A stretch of 64,000 nt of DNA, taken from NCBI RefSeq assembly GCF_009762775.1, contig NZ_CP046401.1:1860001-1924000 (forward strand), written 5' to 3'. This document shows positions 54,777 through 62,385 of this stretch, piece after piece. The notes beneath the pieces are model-generated. The model was not told the origin of the DNA. It saw nothing but the letters and a program-made list of their open reading frames with translations, and did not search any database. A program made the translations under genes and the position numbers. This DNA is from Maribellus comscasis (GTDB taxonomy: Bacteria > Bacteroidota > Bacteroidia > Bacteroidales > Prolixibacteraceae). How positions within the stretch are numbered: the first letter of the stretch is position 1; every line of letters begins with the position of its first letter.

Positions 54777-57296
54777 ATGTTTTCTATATTTAAGGTCATA
54801 GCATTTATCATTATAATCCAACTCCTTCTTTTTCCAAAAACAGGAAAGACGAATGATTTTATCGATTATTCTTTTTTGGTTGTGGAGGCCAGTGAGAAAA
54901 ATATCAGCAGCAATTCTTTCTGGTCTTTTTTAAAAAACAACGCGTATTCGGGCATTGAAGTAGAAGTTATTGAAAAAAACGAAAACATTGTTCTAAAGGA
55001 GAACAACCAGGATTTTAATTTTCTGCTGGAAAAAATCAACGCGCTTTTAAACGAACAAAGTGAGGCGATAGTTCCTGTATTTTTGAACTTTAATGATAAT
55101 ATCAATAAACTCGATTCAGTATTAAAAAATTCGCTGATTACCGAGAAAATATTTTATCTGCCTTTGGGAGAAACATGGCCAGCCTATGAGTACCTGGTTC
55201 AGGCAAACCGCAGAATAATCTTTTTTGTTACAGGAAATTATGTTGGCGAAAGCAGGATTCTGCATAAACTGGACAACTATGTGATAAAAATTTCAGGAAA
55301 CGACATCGTTGGGGCAAATCTGGTTAGTAATCTAAATACAGGCTTAAATCAGGAACTGTTTATGATAGATAACCTTGATAAACTACCAGTAAGGTCTGCA
55401 CCAAATACTTTAAGTAACAATGTTGTTCCTGACTATGTTAATTATCTGCTTGAGGTTTGGACAAGCCACGGAAAAAGACCCAATTTTCTTTTTATTGGCG
55501 AAAGATACAGGGACTATAATTTCACAGTCTCTCAACTGGGATCTTTTTCGTGGGTTGACGGTACAGTAAAATATGCGGGCAAAATTTTAGAAAAAGTATA
55601 CTGGAGAAATCCTGAAGTTACTGTAACAAATGGCAGGTTTAGTTTTCCGATACGCGGAGGAGAAGAAATAATGCTTTCTCCGTTTGCTCCGGGATTTAAC
55701 ATGACTCCCGAACAAATAGTTGTGACAGGTGAAATGGAGGTTCCGGAGAGTTACTCCATAATAGCAACACCTGCGCTTTTATCAGAAGGGCTTTCCGGGG
55801 TATTTAATTTTGAGAGCGATTTATTGAATACAATTGATCCATCAAAAACTTATGTTGGAGAAAACTATTCATTTACTCAGGATATTGAACGGGGAAATGT
55901 GTTAAAGCTACCGGAGAATTCAGACATTAATCTGGGAAATCTGGGAAATTACGGACTGCGAAACGGGAGTTTTACGGTTAGTTGTTTTGTAAAATTTACA
56001 GACATCCTGGAGTTTGGCGATAATGCAATAATAGGGAACAACGAAAGTGGATACAGAAAAGGATTTCATTTAATTTTGCGCTCCGGGCATCCTTATTTTG
56101 GCCTTTATGCAAACGACTATGTTTCGGAGGAAGTGCTGCAACCAAACATTTGGTATCATTTGGTTTGGAGATACATTATTGAAACAGGTGAACAATCTAT
56201 TTTTCTCAACGGAAAAAATATCGGCAGTTCGGATGGTCATCCGCCATTTTCCGGTACCGGAAACATTCATATAGGAAGCGCATTATCAAGCGGTGCCAGT
56301 TTACGGGGGTATATCGATGATCTGTATTTTTGGGACCGCCCTTTGGGAATTGAAGAAATTAATCGCCTTGCTTTAAATGAAAATGTGGTTATACCCCGGG
56401 AAACTGAAGCCACTAGTCCTGCTGAAAGCATCAATGTAAAACTGATTATTGGAATTTTATCATTTCTGCTCCTCCTGGCAATCGCCTTTATCTTTATTAA
56501 AAGAAAAAAGTTGGAAATATCTTCGGCAACAGTGCAGCTTCCAGCATCCAATTCGGCAAATCAGCTCAGACTATTTGGAAAATTCTTTGCCATTGATAAA
56601 GATGCGAATGAAATATCCGACCTGTTTACACCCAAAGTACGCGAGTTATTTCTCTTTATCCTGATTCATTCTGTAAAAAACGGAATAGGAGCTAAAATAA
56701 ATGATATCAACGAAAATCTGTGGCCTGGCATTTCCTCAAAAAAAGTAGCGAACAACAGAGCTGTTACTCTAAACAAACTGCGAAGAATTTTAAACAGGAT
56801 TGATGGAATAGAAATCGCTACACAAAATGGTTTTATACAGATAACTACAAGCCCTGAGTTTTTTTGTGATTTTAACCAAGCATTTCAGTTATGTCAAAAA
56901 ACCGGTGAAATGACAAAATCGGAGTTGGAATCTTTCTATCAATTGGTAAAACGGGGAAGATTTTTAAAAGAGATGGACTGGCCCTGGCTGGATGAGATAA
57001 GAGGGCTCACCGGAAATCAGGTCATCGACAATTTGCTGAAACTTGCAAATATTTATTTTAAAGAGAATAAATTAGATAAAATCGAGGCTATTTCACGTAG
57101 AATTCTGGAATACGACGACATGAGTGAAGAGGCGGTTTACATGCAAGTTCTGGTACTACAAAAAACCAATAACACCCATTTGGCGAAATTTAATTTTAAA
57201 TCATTCCTGACAAAATACAAGGAAAATCTGGGAGAAGAATACCCCTTCGATTTTGAACAGTTTAACAATCATTATTCAGGACTGCTGCAGTTTTAG
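54777..57296 (+). CDS. Transmembrane regulator: LamG-like sensor outside, SARP-type winged helix and BTAD-like domain inside
   Basis: An 839-residue protein. A signal peptide (FKVIAFIIIIQLLLFP) leads to an extracytoplasmic region. Residues ~25-200 weakly resemble a PI-PLC-like TIM barrel (IFYLPLGETWPAYEYLVQANRRIIFFVTG) but without obvious catalytic histidines. Residues ~341-531 resemble a laminin-G/concanavalin-like fold (GSFTVSCFVKF, WYHLVWRYI, LRGYIDDLYFWDRPLG). A membrane helix (about 552-575, IIGILSFLLLLAIAFIFI) is followed by a winged-helix domain (about 595-690, with IWPG-like LWPGISSKKVANNRAVTLNKLRRIL) and a helical BTAD-like tail. It would sense a periplasmic ligand and act on DNA directly. 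It is divergent from the cytochrome/SUMF1 gene set. Confidence 0.7.
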   Translation: MFSIFKVIAFIIIIQLLLFPKTGKTNDFIDYSFLVVEASEKNISSNSFWSFLKNNAYSGIEVEVIEKNENIVLKENNQDFNFLLEKINALLNEQSEAIVPVFLNFNDNINKLDSVLKNSLITEKIFYLPLGETWPAYEYLVQANRRIIFFVTGNYVGESRILHKLDNYVIKISGNDIVGANLVSNLNTGLNQELFMIDNLDKLPVRSAPNTLSNNVVPDYVNYLLEVWTSHGKRPNFLFIGERYRDYNFTVSQLGSFSWVDGTVKYAGKILEKVYWRNPEVTVTNGRFSFPIRGGEEIMLSPFAPGFNMTPEQIVVTGEMEVPESYSIIATPALLSEGLSGVFNFESDLLNTIDPSKTYVGENYSFTQDIERGNVLKLPENSDINLGNLGNYGLRNGSFTVSCFVKFTDILEFGDNAIIGNNESGYRKGFHLILRSGHPYFGLYANDYVSEEVLQPNIWYHLVWRYIIETGEQSIFLNGKNIGSSDGHPPFSGTGNIHIGSALSSGASLRGYIDDLYFWDRPLGIEEINRLALNENVVIPRETEATSPAESINVKLIIGILSFLLLLAIAFIFIKRKKLEISSATVQLPASNSANQLRLFGKFFAIDKDANEISDLFTPKVRELFLFILIHSVKNGIGAKINDINENLWPGISSKKVANNRAVTLNKLRRILNRIDGIEIATQNGFIQITTSPEFFCDFNQAFQLCQKTGEMTKSELESFYQLVKRGRFLKEMDWPWLDEIRGLTGNQVIDNLLKLANIYFKENKLDKIEAISRRILEYDDMSEEAVYMQVLVLQKTNNTHLAKFNFKSFLTKYKENLGEEYPFDFEQFNNHYSGLLQF

Positions 57297-57303
57297 ATAA
57301 ATT

Positions 57304-57672
57304 CTACAATACATTTTTAACACTATCTCTCAAAAAATCGCGGGTATAATAGTCCTGATCCACAATTTCACCGTTCCAAACCACAAGATCCAAATCGATA
57401 CAACGAGGTCCAAATTTTGATTGGCTACGATCCCTACCCATTTCGTTCTCAATGGATTTTAGCAATTTGATTAAATTTTCACGATTTAACCCGGTTTCAA
57501 TCTTTACAGCGCCGTTTGTAAAATCGGGTTGATTTTCAATTCCTATCGGTTTGGTTTTTAGTAAAGGTGAAACTTTAATTACATTTACTCTCTGTTTCAG
57601 GTTGGTCAGCATATTTTTGATATTCGTTTCAGCATCAATATTGGAACCGATACCAACAATTGCATAATTCAT
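57304..57672 (-). CDS. folK: 2-amino-4-hydroxy-6-hydroxymethyldihydropteridine pyrophosphokinase (HPPK)
   Basis: Pyrophosphorylates the pterin before dihydropteroate synthesis. The 122 residues show AIVGIGSNID, the pterin-binding PDFTNGAVKIETGL and the signature DRSQSKFGPRCIDLDLV. It is shorter than the usual ~130-160 residues because the C-terminal segment after the DLDL motif is reduced to a short divergent tail ending DSVKNVL. Its start overlaps the folB stop by four bases. It ends seven bases from the convergent regulator gene. Confidence 0.88.
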   Translation of the reverse strand: MNYAIVGIGSNIDAETNIKNMLTNLKQRVNVIKVSPLLKTKPIGIENQPDFTNGAVKIETGLNRENLIKLLKSIENEMGRDRSQSKFGPRCIDLDLVVWNGEIVDQDYYTRDFLRDSVKNVL

Positions 57673-58022
57673 CTTTTTGCCTCCATTTCAATAGAAACTG
57701 ACTCTGCAAACCGAAGTGCATGTGGCTTATCTACTTCCACCCTCGCCCATTTAACTTTGGGGTCCTCCATGATTAAATCCAGAATACTTTGTGTAAGTAC
57801 CTCCAGCAATTTGAAACGCCCTTCCTGAACGTGTGAAATTACTCTTTTTGTAATGGTTTTATAATCGAAAATATTATCAGGTTCGTCTTTTTCCATCGCA
57901 CCTTCCGGAATTTCAGCATCGATTTCCATATTTATCATTACATCCTGTTTGTTAACCAATTCGTCAGGATTAAATCCAATATAGGTTCTTATGAGCAGAT
58001 TTTTTATTCTGATTTTTGCCAT
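57669..58022 (-). CDS. folB: Dihydroneopterin aldolase
   Basis: Cleaves dihydroneopterin to hydroxymethyl-dihydropterin. The 117 residues show IRIKNLLIRTYIGFNPDELVNKQDV, DNIFDYKTITKRVISHV and the catalytic-lysine region VEVDKPHALRFAESVSIEM, all typical. It lies three bases after the SDR gene and overlaps folK by four bases, forming a folate mini-operon. Confidence 0.93.
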   Translation of the reverse strand: MAKIRIKNLLIRTYIGFNPDELVNKQDVMINMEIDAEIPEGAMEKDEPDNIFDYKTITKRVISHVQEGRFKLLEVLTQSILDLIMEDPKVKWARVEVDKPHALRFAESVSIEMEAKR

Positions 58023-58025
58023 CTT

Positions 58026-58754
58026 TTAAGCTTTTTGTCCAAGGTTTTCTCCGCCATCAGCAAAAAGGAGCTGACCTGTTAAATGTTCATTTTGAATGAT
58101 ATAGTCTAAACTTTGCAAAACAGGCAACATACCACCCGGCTTTTTCATCGGGATTTTGCCGGCCATTTTCTGCAGGTATTTTTCATCTTTATCTTCGGGA
58201 GCTAAAGTTACACCGGGCGCAATTGCATTCACCCTGATTTCCGGAGCAAACTCCAATGCAGCCATTTTTGTCAGCTCCCACAATGTTTTTTTTGAAAGTG
58301 AATAGGCTGAAAAATTTGATTTATTGCTTGTAATCCTGGTATCTACAAAATTGATAATGTTTCCCTCTCTGCACACCCTTGCAAAATCCCGAGTTAAAAA
58401 AAAAGGAGCTTTCAGATTTACACTCATTTGCGTATCAAAAAGCTTAACGTCAGTTTCTTCTATATCCCCGGGGTCAAACACCGATGCATTATTGATTAAC
58501 AAATGAAACCTGCCATATTCTGTAACCACTTTGGATATTAACCCTTCCACTTCTTCTATTTCAAAAAGATTGGCTTTAACGATTTCAAAAAATTGTTTTG
58601 GAAATTTTTGTTTTAACGAATCAGCCAATTCCTGTGCAGCTTTTTCAGATCTGTTGTAATGAATAACAACATTCCAACCGTTTGAAGCCAGGTGTTCGGT
58701 TAAGGCTTTTCCCACCCGTTTAGATGCCCCGGTAATTAATGCTGTTTTTTCCAT
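58026..58754 (-). CDS. SDR oxidoreductase, probable FolM/PTR1-like pterin reductase
   Basis: A 242-residue short-chain dehydrogenase/reductase. The cofactor motif is TALITGASKRVGKALTEHLASNGWNVVIHYNRS; the KR after the Ser and the HYNRS ending strand 2 suggest NADPH. The catalytic YxxxK is in AYSLSKKTLWELTKMAALEFA, and NAIAPGVTLAPEDKD is the later conserved stretch. The position just before folB and folK suggests a dihydropterin or dihydrofolate reductase similar to FolM. The substrate is inference from context. It has a spacer of about 120 bases upstream containing the ribE terminator. Confidence 0.75.
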   Translation of the reverse strand: MEKTALITGASKRVGKALTEHLASNGWNVVIHYNRSEKAAQELADSLKQKFPKQFFEIVKANLFEIEEVEGLISKVVTEYGRFHLLINNASVFDPGDIEETDVKLFDTQMSVNLKAPFFLTRDFARVCREGNIINFVDTRITSNKSNFSAYSLSKKTLWELTKMAALEFAPEIRVNAIAPGVTLAPEDKDEKYLQKMAGKIPMKKPGGMLPVLQSLDYIIQNEHLTGQLLFADGGENLGQKA

Positions 58755-58820
58755 TGTAAAAAGTTAACGATTTCAGTTTAAAAAATAAACAGAATTTGTT
58801 TATTTATGTTCAAAAAACAA

Positions 58821-58850
58821 TAAACAAAAAACCCGGTAAAAACCGGGTTT
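58821..58850 (-). terminator. Terminator after ribE
   Basis: On the minus strand AAACCCGGT pairs perfectly with ACCGGGTTT around a 4-base loop and is followed by TTTGTTTA. It lies 24 bases after the ribE stop. Confidence 0.9.
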
Positions 58851-58873
58851 CAAAATATATAAATAGATTCATT

Positions 58874-59485
58874 TTATTGAACAAAAGAATTTAATTTGCT
58901 CAGATATTTTCCAATAATATCAAATTCAAGATTCACAACTGTGCCTTCGGTAAAAGTATGAAAGTTGGTTACTTCCTGCGTAAAAGGAATGATGGCCACC
59001 TGAAACGAATTATTTTTTGAATTTACCACTGTTAAACTAACTCCGTTTACGGTCACCGACCCTTTTTCAACGGTCATATACCCCTGCTTTGCCTTTTCAA
59101 TATCAAAGGCATATTCAAATGTATAATACCAGCTTCCATCTGCTTCTTCTACTTTTGTACAGCTTGCTGTTTGATCCACATGCCCCTGAACAATGTGCCC
59201 GTCGAGCCGGCCATTCATCATCATACTCCGTTCCAGATTTACCTTTGAACCTTCTTCCAGCAAACCTAAATTTGATTTTAAAAGTGTTTCTTTTATGGCG
59301 GTAACTTTATATGTTTTCGCATCCTTATTTACTTCAACTACTGTTAAACAAACACCGTTATGCGAAAGGCTTTGATCTACTTTCAATTCACCGGCAAAAG
59401 AACAAGTCAGCGTAAAATGTACATTTTCCTGCTCTTTTTCGATTTTTACTACTGTTCCAAATTCTTCTACAATTCCTGAAAACAT
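58874..59485 (-). CDS. ribE: Riboflavin synthase alpha chain
   Basis: Converts two 6,7-dimethyl-8-ribityllumazine molecules to riboflavin. The protein has two lumazine-binding halves: MFSGIVEEFGTVVKIE with SLSHNGVCLTVVEV, and GHIVQGHVDQTASC with GSVTVNGVSLTVVNS. About 203 residues is standard. ATG 59485 (MFSGIVEE) is the family start; ATG 59491 would add two residues. The gene is monocistronic, between terminators on both sides. No FMN riboswitch was recognised upstream. Confidence 0.96.
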   Translation of the reverse strand: MFSGIVEEFGTVVKIEKEQENVHFTLTCSFAGELKVDQSLSHNGVCLTVVEVNKDAKTYKVTAIKETLLKSNLGLLEEGSKVNLERSMMMNGRLDGHIVQGHVDQTASCTKVEEADGSWYYTFEYAFDIEKAKQGYMTVEKGSVTVNGVSLTVVNSKNNSFQVAIIPFTQEVTNFHTFTEGTVVNLEFDIIGKYLSKLNSFVQ

Positions 59486-59560
59486 GATCATTTATTTTTA
59501 GGTTTCCTGAATCCTCCTGTAAGGGAATCAGAAATATTATTTTTAAAACTAAAACCGCCA

Positions 59561-59600
59561 AAAATGCCTTTTCTCCCTTGTAGTAAGTTCAAAAGGCTTT
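59561..59600 (-). terminator. Terminator after cysS
   Basis: On the minus strand GCCTTTT (59597-59591) pairs with AAAAGGC (59572-59566) around an 18-base loop and runs into ATTTTTGG. It overlaps the last base of cysS. Confidence 0.6.
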
Positions 59601-61075
59601 TATTTTAACAACCACTCAAATCCATCTTTGGTGTCTTTAATTTCCACCCCCAGTTCGTTCAACTCATTTCTGATTTTATCCGCCGTTCCCCAATCTTTGT
59701 TCGCTTTCGCTTCCTGTCGCAATTTCAGCAACAAGTCAATGACCCCTTCCAAAACTTCATTGTCCTGGCTTTTTTCACTATTTTCTTCCTTCAATCCCAG
59801 AATATCAAACACCGTCGTTTTATAAAAATCCGTTAGCTCTTTTAAATCTTCGCCCGAAATTGTTTCGTTTCCGGCCTTTAATGAATTAATCATTTTAACG
59901 CCTTCAAAAAGATGTGCAATGGCAATCGGGCTGTTCATATCATCGTTTAAAGCAGCAAGACAGCTTTCTTTTAACTCAGAAACATTAACAGTTGACTGTT
60001 TCGAAGCAGTAAGTTTATCCAGTGTTTGTAAGGCAGTCATCAAACGCTCCAGGCCTTTTTCCGATGCCTGCAAAGCTTCATTTGAAAAATCAATCGTACT
60101 GCGGTAGTGCGCCTGTAAAATAAAAAACCTGATGGTCATCGGAGAATAAGCCTGTTTCAGCACCTCATGATTTCCGGTAAATAATTCATCGAGCGTAATA
60201 AAATTTCCGAGCGACCGGGCCATTTTCTGACCGTTTATTGTAATCATGTTATTGTGCATCCAGTAACGAACGGCTTCTTTCCCCTGACTGGCTGTTGACT
60301 GTGCAATTTCGCACTCGTGATGAGGGAATCTCAAATCCATCCCTCCGCCATGAATATCAAATTGTTCACCCAAATATTTTGTACTCATCGCCGAACATTC
60401 CAGATGCCAGCCCGGAAAACCATCGCTCCATTTGGATGGCCAGCGCATAATGTGTTCCGGTGTCGCCTTTTTCCACAGAGCAAAATCAAAGGAATTTTTC
60501 TTTTCACTTTGCCCGTCAAGCACACGGGTGTTTGTTTTTATATCTTCAAGGTTTCTTCCTGATAGTTTTCCGTAGTTGTATTCTTTGTTATACTTTTCAA
60601 CATCAAAATAAATCGAACCGTTCGACTCATAGGCATAACCGTTTTCCAGAATCGATTCGATCATTTCCTGTTGCTCAATAATATGCCCTGAAGCTCGTGG
60701 CTCAATACTTGGTCTGATAACATTTAAATCATCCATATTCCGATGGAAAGTATTCATGTACATCTGAACCACTTCCATGGGTTCCAGCTTTTCCAGCCGG
60801 GCTTTTTTTGAAATTTTGTCTTCACCCGTTTCCTCTTCCTCATCCTCCAGGTGTCCAACATCTGTAATGTTCCTGACATAACGCACCTTGTATCCCAAAT
60901 GTGTAAGGTACCTGAAGAGCAAATCGAATGTGATGTAAGCGCGGGCATGCCCCAAATGCGAATTGCTGTAAACGGTTGGACCACAAACATACAATCCGGC
61001 TTTCCCCGGAACGAGGGGTTCAAATACTTCTTTTTTTCGTGAAATTGTGTTGTAAATGACAAACTGATTTTCCAT
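59600..61075 (-). CDS. cysS: Cysteinyl-tRNA synthetase
   Basis: Charges tRNA-Cys. The 491 residues include the zinc ligand Cys in [20 protein letters not shown], which also holds the HIGH variant SHLGHA, and [28 protein letters not shown]. The KMSKS variant is [12 protein letters not shown]-terminal DALR-like helical domain and a short tail ([17 protein letters not shown]) follow. The start MENQFVIYN at 61075 is preferred to ATG 61081. It lies about 80 bases after lspA on the same strand. Confidence 0.96.
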   Translation of the reverse strand: MENQFVIYNTISRKKEVFEPLVPGKAGLYVCGPTVYSNSHLGHARAYITFDLLFRYLTHLGYKVRYVRNITDVGHLEDEEEETGEDKISKKARLEKLEPMEVVQMYMNTFHRNMDDLNVIRPSIEPRASGHIIEQQEMIESILENGYAYESNGSIYFDVEKYNKEYNYGKLSGRNLEDIKTNTRVLDGQSEKKNSFDFALWKKATPEHIMRWPSKWSDGFPGWHLECSAMSTKYLGEQFDIHGGGMDLRFPHHECEIAQSTASQGKEAVRYWMHNNMITINGQKMARSLGNFITLDELFTGNHEVLKQAYSPMTIRFFILQAHYRSTIDFSNEALQASEKGLERLMTALQTLDKLTASKQSTVNVSELKESCLAALNDDMNSPIAIAHLFEGVKMINSLKAGNETISGEDLKELTDFYKTTVFDILGLKEENSEKSQDNEVLEGVIDLLLKLRQEAKANKDWGTADKIRNELNELGVEIKDTKDGFEWLLK

Positions 61076-61153
61076 AATCATAAAAATGAAGCAGCGCTTA
61101 CAAAGGTAAAATAAATTGAAGGATTCAGTGGATTTTAGCCGCTCGAAAAACGT

Positions 61154-61831
61154 TTAGTTTTCTACTTTAGCCTCCTCTTCTTTTGTTGTATTTTCTTCTT
61201 CGGAAACCGGTTTTTCATCCAGTTTGTTAAAATATTTGCGGTAAAAAATTAGTATCGAAAAAATTCCAACCGTTATCGCTGAATCAGCAATATTAAAAAC
61301 CGGTCTGAAAAACAGATAGTCATTCCCACCAACAAAAGGTAACCAGCCGGGGTAGGTACCGCTAAACAGTGGAAAATAAAACATATCCACCACCCTGCCA
61401 TGCAAAAAGCCGGCATATCCGCCACCATCAGGGAACAGAGTTGCGACCTGCCCGTAACTGTGATTAAATATCATTCCGTAAAACAAACTATCGATAATGT
61501 TGCCAACAGCTCCCGCCAGAATAAGAGAAATACTTGCAATAAATCCAAAAGGAATTTCTTTCTGCTTGTATAATTTTGACAAATACCAGCCAATGGCAAC
61601 GACCGCCAAAATCCGGAAAACGCTTAGAAACATTTTCCCGTATTCACCGGCAAATTCAAAACCAAAAGCCATTCCGTTATTTTCGACAAAATGAAGAATA
61701 AACCAATCTTTAAAAACCACAATTTCATCGCCAAGAGACATGCTTGTTTTTATCCAAATTTTCAAAATCTGATCAACAATCAGAATTAAAAATATTATTG
61801 CCAATGATTTACTGCGTCGTGAAAAATTCAT
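61154..61831 (-). CDS. lspA: Lipoprotein signal peptidase (signal peptidase II)
   Basis: Aspartic membrane protease that cleaves prolipoproteins after lipidation. Four membrane helices are visible. The two catalytic aspartates lie in AVGNIIDSLFYG and FNIADSAITVG, and the other signature LHFVENNGMAFGF is intact. About 225 residues is longer than the ~160 of Proteobacteria: an extra periplasmic stretch of ~45 residues between the aspartates (YGQVATLFPDGGGYAGFLHG and onward) and an acidic cytoplasmic tail (SEEENTTKEEEAKVEN) account for it. It follows the DksA-like gene, a conserved ileS-dksA-lspA order. Confidence 0.95.
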   Translation of the reverse strand: MNFSRRSKSLAIIFLILIVDQILKIWIKTSMSLGDEIVVFKDWFILHFVENNGMAFGFEFAGEYGKMFLSVFRILAVVAIGWYLSKLYKQKEIPFGFIASISLILAGAVGNIIDSLFYGMIFNHSYGQVATLFPDGGGYAGFLHGRVVDMFYFPLFSGTYPGWLPFVGGNDYLFFRPVFNIADSAITVGIFSILIFYRKYFNKLDEKPVSEEENTTKEEEAKVEN

Positions 61832-61916
61832 CTTAATCAAATAAAAAAGCTCCCGGATTTTTCAAATCATTGAATATTCCGAAGAGCAAAACTTAAATAT
61901 TATTGTAATTTATAAA

Positions 61917-62294
61917 TTACTTCTGGCTGTTTTTTGCATCAATACTTAATGTAGCATGTGGCACGGCACGCAACCTCTCTTTGGAAATCAACTTTCCTGT
62001 TTCCCGACAAATACCGTATGTTTTATTTTCAATGCGAACCAAAGCAGCCTGCAAATGCTGAATAAATTTTAGCTGACGTTGAGCCAGTTTCCCGGCTTCT
62101 TCTTTTGACAATGTAGCAGCTCCTTCTTCCAATACTTTGAAGGTTGGCGAAGTGTCCTGCGTATCATTCCCGTCGCCAAGAGTAATGGAATTTCTGTACA
62201 TCTCATAATCTTCCTGAGCTTTTTTAAGCTTTTTCTGAATGAGCTCTCTGAATTCCTTTAACTCTTCATCTGAATATCTGTTTTTTTCTCCCAT
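61917..62294 (-). CDS. TraR/DksA family protein with degenerate zinc finger
   Basis: A 125-residue protein with an N-terminal coiled coil (ELKEFRELIQKKLKKAQEDYEMY) and the DksA/TraR globular end YGICRETGKLISKERLRAVPHATLSI. Only one cysteine of the usual four zinc ligands remains, so zinc is probably not bound in the classical way. DksA-type proteins enter the RNA polymerase secondary channel and adjust rRNA and stress promoters, with or without ppGpp. It lies between ileS and lspA on the minus strand. Confidence 0.88.
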   Translation of the reverse strand: MGEKNRYSDEELKEFRELIQKKLKKAQEDYEMYRNSITLGDGNDTQDTSPTFKVLEEGAATLSKEEAGKLAQRQLKFIQHLQAALVRIENKTYGICRETGKLISKERLRAVPHATLSIDAKNSQK

Positions 62295-62385
62295 GATAAA
62301 AGGGTTTATTAATTTCTTCCCGATTTTTTATTGTGCCCTAATTTAGTAATTTTTTAATACCTAATTTAGGCCAAACAACATATCG

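Noticed and set aside
54777-55420. Active PI-PLC phosphodiesterase domain at the regulator's N-terminus
   Set aside because: Only a weak resemblance in one segment; catalytic histidines are not visible, so at most a degenerate domain.
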